Source: Bradyrhizobium diazoefficiens (GTDB lineage Bacteria > Pseudomonadota > Alphaproteobacteria > Rhizobiales > Xanthobacteraceae). From it: 64,000 nucleotides of DNA. The position numbers were made by a program, and so were the translations under genes. Every line of letters begins with the position of its first letter. Position 1 is the first letter of the stretch. Shown in pieces: positions 9,199-17,679 of this stretch. The DNA lies in NCBI RefSeq assembly GCF_016616885.1, contig NZ_CP067102.1, positions 2,756,501 to 2,820,500 of the forward strand, written 5' to 3'. The notes under the pieces are model-generated. The model worked only from the letters and a program-made list of their open reading frames with translations, did no database searches and was not told the DNA's origin.

Positions 9199-9754
9199 AA
9201 TGCTCGTCCTCATAACCCCAGACCACTGTCGGAAAATGCAAAGACGCCTTACCTGAACAGCTGTGGGTTGTTCTGCGACGCAACATACTCGCAGGGCCTC
9301 GATCGCTGCCGCGCCGCCGTCAAGCGGTCGATGCTACAGGCAGACGCGTCTTCACAATCGCGTTCTCGACGACTCGCATGCTGCTCCTTGCATGCCGCTA
9401 GTGGCTTATACTGATTGGTAGTCAGCGGTCGGTTTGTGGCGTGGAGGTCGGCTAAATTTATCTGAGAGTTGTCCGGATATATATCGGAACTCGCGGTTCG
9501 AAAGTTAGCGCTGCAGGAAAGCGGGGTGTATCATGCCCCTTCAGGAGGCACCGGTTGACCGGCATGTTCGAAATGCCTCTGGAGAAGGCGAATTCCGAAT
9601 AGCTCCTCTCCAAGGAATAGCTCGCTCTCCAAGAAAGAGTGCATCGTCAAATTGCTTCCGAGCTTCACGATTCAATGGGCCCGCACCTAGTGGCGGCGAG
9701 CCTCAGTCTGACTGGCAACCAAGTTTTCTTGCGACAAGATCGGGCAGCCTTCTC
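9199..9754 (+). other. intergenic stretch with no supported gene
   Basis: About 550 bases before the response regulator. No frame has a recognisable product. An in-frame extension of the regulator back to 9533 exists, but it is low-complexity and lacks the receiver-domain pattern, so I read it as untranslated leader. The composition is more AT-rich just before 9500 (for example GGATATATATCGG). Confidence 0.4.
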
Positions 9755-10381
9755 ATGAAACGAATTCTCATTGCTGATGATCATGATGCTGTTCGATCCG
9801 GGCTACGGGCGGTCCTCGAGCAGCGGCCGGGTTGGGTGATTGTTGCCGAGGCGGCCGACGGAAAATCGGCATTTGAGGCCGCTCTCAAGGAGCGGCCTGA
9901 TGTTGCGATCGTCGATTTCTTCATGCCGCGCATGACGGGACTAGAAATAACTCGAGGAATAAAAAAGCATCTCCGCGAAACAGAGGTGCTGATCTTTACC
10001 GCACACGAATCCGGAGTGCTGGCTCAAGAGGCGCTTCAGGCGGGTGCGCGCGCGTTCCTGGTCAAGTCGGATGCGAACAAGCTGCTGTTGGCTGCCGTTG
10101 AAGCGCTAATGGCACGTAAGCCATTCGTCGGCGGACGATTTTGTGGTCAATCGGGTCGAGAAGACGGATCAGGCGAGGGGCATGCGAAGCTGTCGCCGCG
10201 AGAGCGGCTCGTTGTCAAGCTCGTGGCCGAGGGCTACAGCAACAAGGGTATCAGCGCTATGCTGAGCTCAAGCGTGAAAACCACGGAAACGCATCGGGCT
10301 TCGGCCATGGGAAAACTGGGGGTCAATTCGATAGCCGGACTGGTCCGCTACGCGATCAGAGCTAAATTGATTGACGAGTGA
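9755..10381 (+). CDS. NarL/FixJ-type response regulator
   Basis: 208 residues. The receiver domain runs from MKRILIADDHDAVRSGLRAV with the acidic pair Asp8-Asp9, phospho-acceptor Asp54 in VAIVDFFMPRMTG and Lys in FLVKSDANK. A LuxR-type helix-turn-helix follows in the C-terminal part: LSPRERLVVKLVAEGYSNKG, then SVKTTETHRASAMGKLGV. The ATG at 9755 starts exactly at the receiver domain. It is clearly paralogous to the regulator at 35.4 kb and to the decayed copy at 35.1 kb. No kinase is adjacent; the soluble kinase at 33.9 kb is a possible partner (inference). Confidence 0.88.
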   Translation: MKRILIADDHDAVRSGLRAVLEQRPGWVIVAEAADGKSAFEAALKERPDVAIVDFFMPRMTGLEITRGIKKHLRETEVLIFTAHESGVLAQEALQAGARAFLVKSDANKLLLAAVEALMARKPFVGGRFCGQSGREDGSGEGHAKLSPRERLVVKLVAEGYSNKGISAMLSSSVKTTETHRASAMGKLGVNSIAGLVRYAIRAKLIDE

Positions 10382-10434
10382 AGGAGACCAGCAGCTGCCG
10401 GTGTGGAAGCGCAGCTCTAAGAGATCGCGGACGG

Positions 10435-10710
10435 TCACCTCCACCGCCACCCGCAATGGCGGCGACCACGATGCCACCAGCAAACCCAACGGCGCCTGCG
10501 CGGTCTTGGCCGCCCCCAACCGGGGCTATGCGGAGGACCCCACTGCGCCTGCGTCGCGAGATCCGTGATTGTCGCGGCCGGTCCCAGATTTGGTGCGACC
10601 GGTATAGCCTCCGCCGACGCAATGAAACGAACGCCGATCGCGCCGAGAGCAGTGGCGGCAACGGCACCCTGCGCAAGACCAAGGAAGGCACGGCGTGTGG
10701 GAGCGTTCAT
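10435..10710 (-). CDS. small exported protein with Trp/Arg/His/Cys-rich tail
   Basis: 91 residues, starting with MNAPTRRAFLGLAQGAVAA, a twin-arginine-like signal (TRRAFLG) followed by a hydrophobic helix ending near SAEA. The mature part has a neutral linker and a very unusual tail, RRRRWVCWWHRGRRHCGWRW, rich in Arg, Trp, His and with two Cys. AGGAG lies 8 bases before the ATG, so translation is credible. Short exported proteins with such tails are frequent in Bradyrhizobium annotations without assigned function. Metal or nucleic-acid binding is possible on composition only. Confidence 0.65.
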   Translation of the reverse strand: MNAPTRRAFLGLAQGAVAATALGAIGVRFIASAEAIPVAPNLGPAATITDLATQAQWGPPHSPGWGRPRPRRRRWVCWWHRGRRHCGWRWR

Positions 10711-10841
10711 TGTGTTTTTCTCCTCTCTTCTCGTTACGCAGTTGCACGCGGCAACGATGGTAGCGGGCAATGGCAACGTCGCTATCCGACGAAACCCTGA
10801 GCAGCAGGCCGGGAATATTTCCGGCATCCTGGTTGCGCAGG

Positions 10842-11080
10842 TTATGTGGTTCGGGTCGAGACCGGTCGTGCCTTCGCGCGCTCGCGCAGGCGCTGAAACG
10901 TGACGTACAGCATCGGCACCATAAAAATCCCGATCGAGCTCGCGGCGAGCATGCCGGCAAAGACAGCGGTCCCGACGGCCCTGCGGCTCGGCGGCGCCGG
11001 TTGCGGGCACGAGCGGGAGGAGCCCGAGAATGAAGGCAACCGATATCATCATTACCGCGATTACCGCGCGAGGTCCATTG
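10842..11080 (-). pseudogene. relic of the C-terminus of an RND (AcrB/HAE1-type) permease
   Basis: Two frames must be joined. The first gives RAVIAVMMISVAFILGLLPL followed by VPATGA. Near 10992 the reading shifts to PPSRRAVGTAVFAGMLAASS, then IGIFMVPMLYVTFQRLRERAK and a stop. This is the last two transmembrane segments of an RND pump (compare the usual SRRALGTAVFGGM and FxVPVxYV). The upstream 900 codons are missing, so it is a truncated, frameshifted remnant. It lies opposite in strand to the RND fragment at 9.1 kb, so the two are not one simple gene. Confidence 0.72.
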
Positions 11081-11113
11081 TCCGCTCCTTGCAACAGGGG
11101 TCGGGGCAAGCCG

Positions 11114-11599
11114 CTATCGCCGTTCGCGAGGACCGAGTGTCAGGTTCGTAACTCCCGCGGCAACGTTCAATCCGATCGATCGCTCGATCGACAGAGGCTG
11201 GAGCGCAATCGTCCGGCGAGAGCCTCCGATCAGAACGTTCGCTCCCAGACCGGGGCCGAACGCGACATTGCCGCTCGCGCCCACGTAGCTCCCCCGCAGC
11301 GTGCCGGGGCCGACCCGCGAGTTCCTGGCGAAGACAGCCCATGAGAGGGTTCCCGCACTGGTCACGCCGATGTCGAGACCAACGCGCCTGATCCATCCGT
11401 CGTAGATGTACTGTCGAGTCGGGCGTCTCGTGATGAATATACAACGAAGCTCTTGCGCGGAGCCAAGCACCAGCCCAACGCGTGGAGTGCTGGTGCATAT
11501 AAGGCGGCCGACCCTGAACGTCTCGGCCCGTGCGGGCAAGGCAGCGGCGCAAGTCAGGGCGGATCCGCAGATGATCGCAAGAAGCAGGTTAATGCGCAT
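11114..11599 (-). CDS. DUF992 domain exported protein
   Basis: 161 residues. A signal peptide (MRINLLLAIICGSALTCAAA, then LPARA) precedes a DUF992-like domain: FRVGRLICTSTPRVGLVLGS, then DIGVTSAGTLSWAVFA, GTLRGSYVGASGNVAFG, and the glycine-rich end GANVLIGGS. Two Cys in the mature part could pair. GGAGG stands 5 bases before the ATG. DUF992 proteins are periplasmic or envelope proteins of alphaproteobacteria with unknown role. The same frame is open upstream to a GTG at 11794 and encodes a further hydrophobic helix (see findings). Confidence 0.8.
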   Translation of the reverse strand: MRINLLLAIICGSALTCAAALPARAETFRVGRLICTSTPRVGLVLGSAQELRCIFITRRPTRQYIYDGWIRRVGLDIGVTSAGTLSWAVFARNSRVGPGTLRGSYVGASGNVAFGPGLGANVLIGGSRRTIALQPLSIERSIGLNVAAGVTNLTLGPRERR

Positions 11600-11783
11600 T
11601 AAGGCCTCCGTTTGGCTTCCGGTGCTGGCGGGCGAACTCCTTGGGCTGAGATCCTGGCGAAGCCAAAGCGTGATACCGAGACCGACCAGCAGGACGGCGC
11701 CCAACAGGAAGAAGATGATGGATTGCTGCAACCAGGAAATCGCCGGGGATGGATCCATTCCATCGTTCCGTTCGGCTCCAATC

Positions 11784-12919
11784 TCATGGCGCACTCATTT
11801 GCGATGGTCCCTTGTTGAACATCCGCGCATGGTCATCGCCCAGGTAGTCCTCGACGTAGAATCTGATGATTGCGACCCGGCCCACGGCGACCAGCGGCAT
11901 GGCGAGTGCGATACCCATTACGCCCAGCATTGCGCCCAACAGCACGATCGCGACCAATGTCCATGCGGGAGGAATTTCGATCGCCTGGCGCTGGATCAGC
12001 GGGCCGATCACATAGCCCTCGATCGATTGAATGATCGTGTAGATGATGACGGCCCAGATCAGCGCCGATCCGCCGAGCGGCATCGCGACGAGCGCGATCG
12101 GGATTGCTGCAAGGATAGGTCCAAGATACGGAACGAAGTTGGAGAGCCCCGCCTGCAGCCTAAGCACGAAGGGGCCGGGAAGCCCGATAAGATAGAGCGC
12201 AATCCACACGCACAGTGTCGTCAGGATGATGCGGATCAGCTGTCCGACGAACCACAGCCGCATGACGTTTCCCATCTCGTTCATCACCGCGCGTGCCCGG
12301 GCGCGATACGAGGGCTTCGCCAGCAACACAAGGCTCTCGCGGTGGCTGGTGGGATCAAACGCAAAGAGGATACCGAGGAACGCGATCACCAGCACACCGG
12401 TCAGAAAGCTCGACGCTCTGCCAAGGACGAGCTGGGCGTGGCTGAAAAACCGGCCTTGATCGGACAACAGCCACTGCGCAAGATCGCGGCCCCATTCCGG
12501 ACCAAGTAGATCGACGCCATAGGTCAGAAGACGCTGCTGCAAGACGTCGAACTGGGTGTCCATGACCTTCAGCAAGATGCGTGTTTGCTCCGGCAGCTTG
12601 CCGCTTCCCCAGGCGAGGCCCAGTCCGACGATGGTGGTGAACAGCAGCAGCACGATGTCAGCCGGCAGAGGCGATTGAGTGGAATCACGAGCGTCAGTGC
12701 CCGCGCGGCGGCATCCAGAAAGGCCGCAAACAGCACGCCGGCGAAGATGATGAGAAGACTCGAGGCCGTTTGCCATACGAGGAAGAGGGCAACGCAAGCG
12801 GCGAGCAAGGCGAGACCCGTTGCGAGAAAGCCGCGCCGCCTGTCGGTCATGCCCTGGTCTGGAGGCTCGCGGACCACGACCTCGCGCGGTTGCTCTTGTC
12901 CTGTCCTCACGTCGCTCAT
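11784..12919 (-). pseudogene. AI-2E family transporter, frameshifted near 12670
   Basis: The N-terminal part (MSDVRTGQEQPREVVV, then two membrane segments ending ALTLVIPLNR) lies in one frame. The rest, from about LPADIVLLLFTTIVGLGLAW to the stop, lies in another. The C-terminal part shows the family hallmarks: a soluble domain (about residues 100-190), then RLQAGLSNFVPYLGPILAAIP, the proline-glycine motif of AI-2E/PerM permeases, and the last two helices with GPLIQRQAIEIPPA. One base is missing near 12665-12675. If intact it would be a protein of about 378 residues. Either a recent pseudogene or a sequence error. Confidence 0.82.
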
Positions 12920-12970
12920 CGATCGGGTGTCTCGGCGGCGGACTACAATGATGAACTGTTGCGCCGGGGC

Positions 12971-13207
12971 TCAGGTGCGAACACGGCGGCTGCCATAATG
13001 GGGATGCGAACCGCCGCGATGACGCCAGTAGCGATGCTTGGTGGGGTTCGTATTCGTATTTGGCGCGGCAGCGTTTGGCGCAGGTGTCGTGACCAGCTTT
13101 GGCGCGGATGCGGCCGGATCGGTCGTCTGCGCCTGGGAACTGGTCGGCTGCGCGGCCACAATCGATCCGGCAAGGATGAGGGCGCCGCAAACGGTCCGGA
13201 CATTCAT
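12971..13207 (-). CDS. small exported Pro/Asn/His-rich protein
   Basis: 78 residues. The signal peptide MNVRTVCGALILAGSIVAA is followed by cleavage near SQA. The mature chain is about 55 residues: Ala/Pro/Thr/Asn-rich (APNAAAPNTNTNPTKHR), then a basic, aromatic tail YWRHRGGSHPHYGSRRVRT. GGAG lies 8 bases before the ATG. The frame is open upstream to 13264 but that part is not needed. No family recognised; the composition recalls small periplasmic proteins of rhizobia. Confidence 0.65.
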   Translation of the reverse strand: MNVRTVCGALILAGSIVAAQPTSSQAQTTDPAASAPKLVTTPAPNAAAPNTNTNPTKHRYWRHRGGSHPHYGSRRVRT

Positions 13208-13398
13208 GTCTGTCTCCAACTGACCCACAACACAGCAGATCGTGATGGCGCCGACGGCCAACACATAGACGCGGACGCATGCGGCGAATCCTCAATCCCG
13301 GCGATGAGGTGGCCGCAAGGGGCGAATTTGAGTGGGGCAGGCCGGCCACCCTCGGCTACGAGACTAGGGGCGGCTTTCCCGTTCGCACATCGGGGATT

Positions 13399-13650
13399 CT
13401 ATGTAGAGGGGGAGGCAGGAAATCGGTCGACGGCCTCTCGTGAGGACTTGCCGACCAATGAGCTCGCCGGCCCGAGCGCAGCGGTCCCGGTGACCAACAC
13501 GAAGCTCGCGCGGAACAACTCGCCAGCCTTTGCCAGTTCAGCCGCGATTCGCCCCGCATGCAGAGCGGCGGCATCCTGGTCGGCGCACTCGCATCCAGTT
13601 CCGTCTGGACAAAGGCCGTATTTGTCGACGATGTGAAAGAAGTAGCGCAT
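13399..13650 (-). CDS. DUF6894-like small protein
   Basis: 83 residues starting MRYFFHIVDKYGLCPDGTGC, which matches the conserved N-terminus of the DUF6894 family (M-x-R-Y-F-F-x-x-x-D, then an acidic/Gly turn and D-x-x-A-A). The central ECADQDAAALHAGRIAAELA also fits. The C-terminal third is less typical, so the end may have drifted. The ribosome site is weak. These small cytoplasmic proteins are abundant in Bradyrhizobium and have no known role. Confidence 0.6.
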   Translation of the reverse strand: MRYFFHIVDKYGLCPDGTGCECADQDAAALHAGRIAAELAKAGELFRASFVLVTGTAALGPASSLVGKSSREAVDRFPASPST

Positions 13651-13892
13651 GCGGACGGATTATTAGGCCGGTGCGTGACCAGCTTCCAGTGACAAAGGTG
13701 TAAGACTCCAGGCAAAAAGGATGAACAGCTTCAGCAACCCCAGGTTACGTTTCGGTAAGTCGCTCTGGCGTGATACGGGTATCCCGAGATAGGGTGATAT
13801 ATCCTGCGGCACTCGGGTGATCATCCGATGTTCCCGCAAGGGCCGGATGGCTAGCTTGGTTTGTTCGTGCGGACCAATCGAGGAGGCAAGCG

Positions 13893-14603
13893 ATGTCGAA
13901 TTATGATCCGAACCTGACTGCCTCAGGCACTGGTGGCGGCGCGCTTGCGATCGATCCCGGATTGCGCGCCTACATGCTGCGTATCTACAATTACATGGCT
14001 GCGGGCGTGGGCCTGACCGCAATTGTAGCGTGGCTGACGTATCAGCTCATGGGTCCCGCGTTGCTTGAGAGCCCGTTGATGTGGGTTTTCATCCTTGCGC
14101 CACTCGGGCTTGTGTTCTTCATCGGGGCGCGCATCAATACGCTGTCGGCGGAAACGGCGCGCATTCTGTTCTTCGTCTATGCTGTGCTGGTTGGCGTCTC
14201 GCTCTCGACGCTGCTGCACATCTATACTAGCGCCTCGATCACGCGCGTCTTCTTCATCGCGGCCGCAATGTTCGGGGCACTCAGCGTCTTCGGCTACACC
14301 ACGAGGCGCGACCTGTCGGCGGCCGGCAGCTTCCTGTTCATGGGCCTGATCGGCATCATCATCGCAAGCCTGGTCAACATCTTCCTGAGATCGACGGGGC
14401 TCGATTGGTTGATCTCGATCGTCGGCGTCGGTGTCTTTGCGGGGCTTACCGCCTACGATACGCAGCGGATCAAGGCGATGTATGAGAACAGGGACGATGA
14501 GACAACGGCAGGCCGCAAGTCCGTGATCGCGGCACTATCGCTCTACCTCAACTTCCTCAATCTGTTCATGATGCTGCTGCGTCTGCTCGGCGGTCGACGA
14601 TAG
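13893..14603 (+). CDS. Bax inhibitor-1/YccA family membrane protein
   Basis: 236 residues with seven hydrophobic helices and the BI-1 pattern: YMLRIYNYMAAGVGLTAIVA at the first helix, FGALSVFGYTTRRDLSAAGSF in the centre, and ISIVGVGVFAGLTAYDTQRI with the conserved Asp-Thr-Gln near the last helices. BI-1-family proteins are inner-membrane, pH-sensitive Ca2+-leak channels or stress-protective proteins; in bacteria YccA also interacts with FtsH. GAGGAGG is 6 bases before the ATG. Convergent with the DUF1269 gene. Confidence 0.92.
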   Translation: MSNYDPNLTASGTGGGALAIDPGLRAYMLRIYNYMAAGVGLTAIVAWLTYQLMGPALLESPLMWVFILAPLGLVFFIGARINTLSAETARILFFVYAVLVGVSLSTLLHIYTSASITRVFFIAAAMFGALSVFGYTTRRDLSAAGSFLFMGLIGIIIASLVNIFLRSTGLDWLISIVGVGVFAGLTAYDTQRIKAMYENRDDETTAGRKSVIAALSLYLNFLNLFMMLLRLLGGRR

Positions 14604-14619
14604 GCGGCTTCAGGCCGCC
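14603..14619. terminator. candidate bidirectional terminator hairpin
   Basis: GGCGGC-TTCAG-GCCGCC, a perfect 6-bp stem with a 5-base loop, overlaps the stop codons of the two convergent genes (BI-1 and DUF1269). No T-run follows on either strand, so termination strength is uncertain. Confidence 0.45.
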
Positions 14620-15113
14620 GGCCTCTCCGCCGCACTGGCGAGCGCATCGCGCAGGATCTTTTCCTTGGTCTCGTCCAGGGATGTCTTCAGCACGACCCCG
14701 CCGGCATCCTTGATCTCACTCAACACCTTGTCGGCTGTCATGTTCTTGATCAGGACGAAGAGCGCGGCGTTGCCGGGGTGGAGCGACGCGGACAGCTCCT
14801 TCATGAAGGAGTCGTTGATGCCGAAATCGGACAAGGCGCCTCCAAGCGCGCCGGACGCAGCGCCGACCGCGACACCGATGATCGGATTGAGGAAGAGCAC
14901 GCCAATCAGGAGCCCCCAGAAGCTGCCGGCCATCGCGCCCGTCGCCGTGGTGTTGACGAGTTGGTTGAGTCTGATGTTGCCGTTCTCGGTCTTGACGGCG
15001 ATTACGGCGTCACTGATGGTGATCAGATATTCCTTTTGCAGTTTGAGCAGCCGCTGACGAACGTCCTCGGCCTTCGCCTCGTTCGGATACACGATTGCGA
15101 CAAGGTCGGACAT
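14610..15113 (-). CDS. DUF1269 domain membrane protein
   Basis: 167 residues. It begins MSDLVAIVYPNEAKAEDVRQ and continues with the DUF1269 pattern: LLKLQKEYLITISDAVIAVK, then a glycine/alanine-rich hydrophobic region (AGSFWGLLIGVLFLNPIIGV), then FMKELSASLHPGNAALFVLI. GGAGG stands 6 bases before the ATG at 15113; the longer frame to 15131 is less likely. DUF1269 proteins are stress-associated membrane proteins of unknown biochemical role. Confidence 0.88.
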   Translation of the reverse strand: MSDLVAIVYPNEAKAEDVRQRLLKLQKEYLITISDAVIAVKTENGNIRLNQLVNTTATGAMAGSFWGLLIGVLFLNPIIGVAVGAASGALGGALSDFGINDSFMKELSASLHPGNAALFVLIKNMTADKVLSEIKDAGGVVLKTSLDETKEKILRDALASAAERPAA

Positions 15114-15437
15114 GGAGACCTCCGTTTCCATTGGGATAGCCCCGCCCAGGAGAGACCGATCCCGACTGCACGGTGCGAAGTCGAGACTAGAGGGTAAGCC
15201 GCCAGCCCGGCATCGGAGAAAACCCCGGGCTCGAAGGATGAATTTCCGATGCGCGAAGAACAGGTCGGTAGTCGCCGTAATACGTTCAGCTAGTACTGTG
15301 GAGAAGGCTGCATCGCTCGTTGACGACGCCTTACATCAGGTGACTCCCGATCTTCTAACAGGTGAACACCTGATATTCCGATGGGTTCGAATGCTTCAAT
15401 CTGCTGGCGCAATGACACACTCACACGGGAGAGAAAC
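15114..15437 (+). other. intergenic region with a short palindrome
   Basis: No gene is supported. It holds a perfect inverted repeat CAGGTG-AA-CACCTG at 15359-15372, about 65 bases before the DUF3551 start, and a further CAGGTGA half-site near 15338. It could be a repressor site for the downstream gene. Confidence 0.4.
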
Positions 15438-15692
15438 ATGCCGAGGTTTAAGCCGTCCCTTTCATCCGCTTTGCTGGTCCGTGCGCCAATTCGCAAATCC
15501 ATGATCGCAGCAGCGTTGCTCACGTTCACGGCAACCATGTTCGCGTTTGTTGCGCCGGGAGAAGCGGCGCGCGAAATCCAGTGGTGCGCCAAGGTCGCCG
15601 GACGAGGGACTCACTGTATGTACCATACTGAAGATCAATGCCGCGCATCGCTCAGCGGAAGAAGCGGGACTTGCGTCCGCAGACGGACGTAA
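15438..15692 (+). CDS. DUF3551 family small exported protein
   Basis: 84 residues. A signal-like N-terminus (MPRFKPSLSSALLV, then IAAALLTFTATMFAFVA) is followed by AREIQWCAKVAGRGTHCMY, then TEDQCRASLSGRSGTCVRR. The spacing of four Cys and the W-C-A and Q-C-x-A-S-x-S-G-R-x-G-x-C motifs are diagnostic of DUF3551, a family expanded in Bradyrhizobium. Probably periplasmic with two disulphides. GGGAG lies upstream of the ATG; an internal ATG at 15501 is an alternative. Confidence 0.8.
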   Translation: MPRFKPSLSSALLVRAPIRKSMIAAALLTFTATMFAFVAPGEAAREIQWCAKVAGRGTHCMYHTEDQCRASLSGRSGTCVRRRT

Positions 15693-15747
15693 ATCGCGCA
15701 GCTCTTCCTCAGGTGGTGACTGGCTTGAACGTGAGTTATATCCATCA

Positions 15748-15783
15748 GAGTGCGGCGCGGCAGACATGGACCGCGCCGCACTC
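15748..15783. terminator. strong stem-loop between convergent genes
   Basis: Perfect 13-bp arms (GAGTGCGGCGCGG / CCGCGCCGCACTC) around a 10-base loop. It sits between the convergent DUF3551 and mnhD genes, so a bidirectional terminator is the simplest reading. No T-run follows on either strand. Confidence 0.5.
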
Positions 15784-15906
15784 ACGAGTCCGTTGGCAAG
15801 CCGAGCAAAAGTTTTTGCGGACCATTCGATCGCGATCCTATGGTGGCGCTGGACAAACGTCTATCCGGGAGGACCGCTTCACGATAGGATTCGAGCGTTC
15901 AGGTAC

Positions 15907-17679
15907 TCAAGTTGCTCCGAATATCGAGGCGGCGAGCAGCAGCGTCACTGCGAGCATGCAGATGCCGGCCGCCGGCCATTGACGGAGAACGTGATCGCCT
16001 CTTTCGACAAGGCTGCCAAACCCCAAACACGCGCGCCGGAAGGGGCTGCGCACGGTCTTCAAATCGTTCCGGGCCACCGTACCGGCCAGCGGATGTGACC
16101 AGGGACTGAGCAGGATCGCGAGCGCGACACCTCCGAGCACGGTTGCAAGCAATTTGACGAACGCTTCGACGCCGAACAGTTTCGATTCCAGAGCATACGG
16201 GATCGGCAAATACGGCTCCCATGGCAGCAGGCCAAGGAATAGCGAGCAGAGCGCCAAGGCTAGCGCCGCCAAACCGTTGCCGCGTGGTGGCCTCGCGGCG
16301 AGGGCGACCGGCTGATCCGGAGGCGAAAGCGCGTGGGCGAGTACCAGTACGACATAGGCGGCCGTGAACATCCCGCCAACCTGGAGCACGCCAGCCCACC
16401 ACCACTGTCCCGTCCGCGCCGTCTCCTGGAGCAACAATTCCTTCGCAAGCGACGCACCGCCCGGCTGGATTCCCATCAGTGCGAAGCCGGCTAAGGCGAA
16501 AGTCATGACGCTCAAGGGCAGAGCGCGTGCAGCGCCGCGGATCCCGGTGATGCGATCATGGCCCAGTCCGGCGTAGATCGACCCGACTGCCATGAACATC
16601 GCCGCTTTCGCGGTGGCGTGGGAGATCGCCTGAATCAATCCACCCGCCAGGGCCTGTCCAGTCTGGAGTCGGCCCGAGGCATCGAGTGCGAGAGGAAACA
16701 GCAGGAAGAGGTACCCGATCTGGGCCAGTGTCGAATATGCGACGAGCAGCTTGAGGCGCTCCTGCCGTAGGGCAACGATGCTCCCGACGAAGATGGCACC
16801 GGCCCCCAGCGTTGCCAGAAACTGTGCAGCGGTAAAGCCCGGCAGGGCGGGCAGCACGTCGAACCAGAGCCGCAGGAGGATGAAAAACGATCCCTTCACG
16901 ATCAGGCCGGACAGGATCGCGCTTGCTGCGGCAGGGGCGCCGGCGTGAGCAGGCGGCAGCCAGAGGTGCAGCGGAAACAGTGCGGTCTTAGCGAGGAGGC
17001 CAGACGTCATCAGCGCCGCCGCAATGAGCGCGCCGGGCTCGGCGGAGACGCGATGAGACAGCAGCACGATATCCAGCGTGCCATAGAGGCCATAGAGCAG
17101 CGCGGTGCCCATCAGATAGAGGACCGAACCGATCAGTGCGAAGAGCAGATACCGCAACGCAGCCCGAAGCGTCTCCGCGCGGCCATCGAGAGAGACCATG
17201 GGCACCGCGGCGAACGTCAGCAATTCCAGTGCAACATACAGCGTGAAGAGGTCTCCCGCGACGAAGATCGTGTTCAGCGCGCCCCAGACTGCCAGCAGCA
17301 GGATCCAGAATGCGAATGGTGCGCGCGCTTCGACAGATTGAGGACGAAAATCGGTCGCGGCAAAAATGGCGACCGCGCAGATCACGACCGCCGTCGTCGC
17401 GAGCATGACCGCCGACAATCCGTCCGCGCGGAGGGCTACGCCGAGCGGTGGCGGCCAGGCGCCGAGCAGATAGACGAGGTGGCCATCGCTCCGCGGCAAG
17501 AGCACGAGGACAGCGGCAGCAATCGCCAATCCGACCGATATGACCGCGGAGGCAACCGGCCGGACGTAGCGTTCGCCGAGAGCGAACTCCAGCAGAACGC
17601 CCGCGACCGGCACGACGATCGACAGCACCAGCAGGAAGCCGCCGGCGGTCGTCACCAGCGCGGGGGCCTGGGGCAGCAT
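15907..17679 (-). CDS. mnhD: Na+/H+ antiporter subunit D-like (proton-pumping NuoL/M/N family)
   Basis: 590-residue polytopic protein of the antiporter-like subunit family. Key elements: GDLFTLYVALELLTFAAVPM with the conserved Glu of helix 5, GLLAKTALFPLHLWLPPAHA with the pumping Lys of helix 7 and the broken-helix proline motif, LVAYSTLAQIGYLFLLFPLA, and ISHATAKAAMFMAVGSIYAG with the second Lys. It is the last gene of the operon and overlaps mnhC by one base. Within Mrp systems this subunit catalyses the ion exchange together with subunit A, which is absent here. The C-terminal extension of about 100 residues past helix 14 carries another hydrophobic segment. Confidence 0.9.
   Translation of the reverse strand: MLPQAPALVTTAGGFLLVLSIVVPVAGVLLEFALGERYVRPVASAVISVGLAIAAAVLVLLPRSDGHLVYLLGAWPPPLGVALRADGLSAVMLATTAVVICAVAIFAATDFRPQSVEARAPFAFWILLLAVWGALNTIFVAGDLFTLYVALELLTFAAVPMVSLDGRAETLRAALRYLLFALIGSVLYLMGTALLYGLYGTLDIVLLSHRVSAEPGALIAAALMTSGLLAKTALFPLHLWLPPAHAGAPAAASAILSGLIVKGSFFILLRLWFDVLPALPGFTAAQFLATLGAGAIFVGSIVALRQERLKLLVAYSTLAQIGYLFLLFPLALDASGRLQTGQALAGGLIQAISHATAKAAMFMAVGSIYAGLGHDRITGIRGAARALPLSVMTFALAGFALMGIQPGGASLAKELLLQETARTGQWWWAGVLQVGGMFTAAYVVLVLAHALSPPDQPVALAARPPRGNGLAALALALCSLFLGLLPWEPYLPIPYALESKLFGVEAFVKLLATVLGGVALAILLSPWSHPLAGTVARNDLKTVRSPFRRACLGFGSLVERGDHVLRQWPAAGICMLAVTLLLAASIFGAT

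Noticed and set aside
9260..9380. Possible DUF3551-like remnant (CGLFCDATYSQGLDRCRAAV)
   Set aside because: Only loose Cys spacing; no signal peptide or W-C-A motif.
9484..9510. Possible EcfG-type stress promoter (GGAAC)
   Set aside because: The expected CGTT at 16-17 base spacing is absent.
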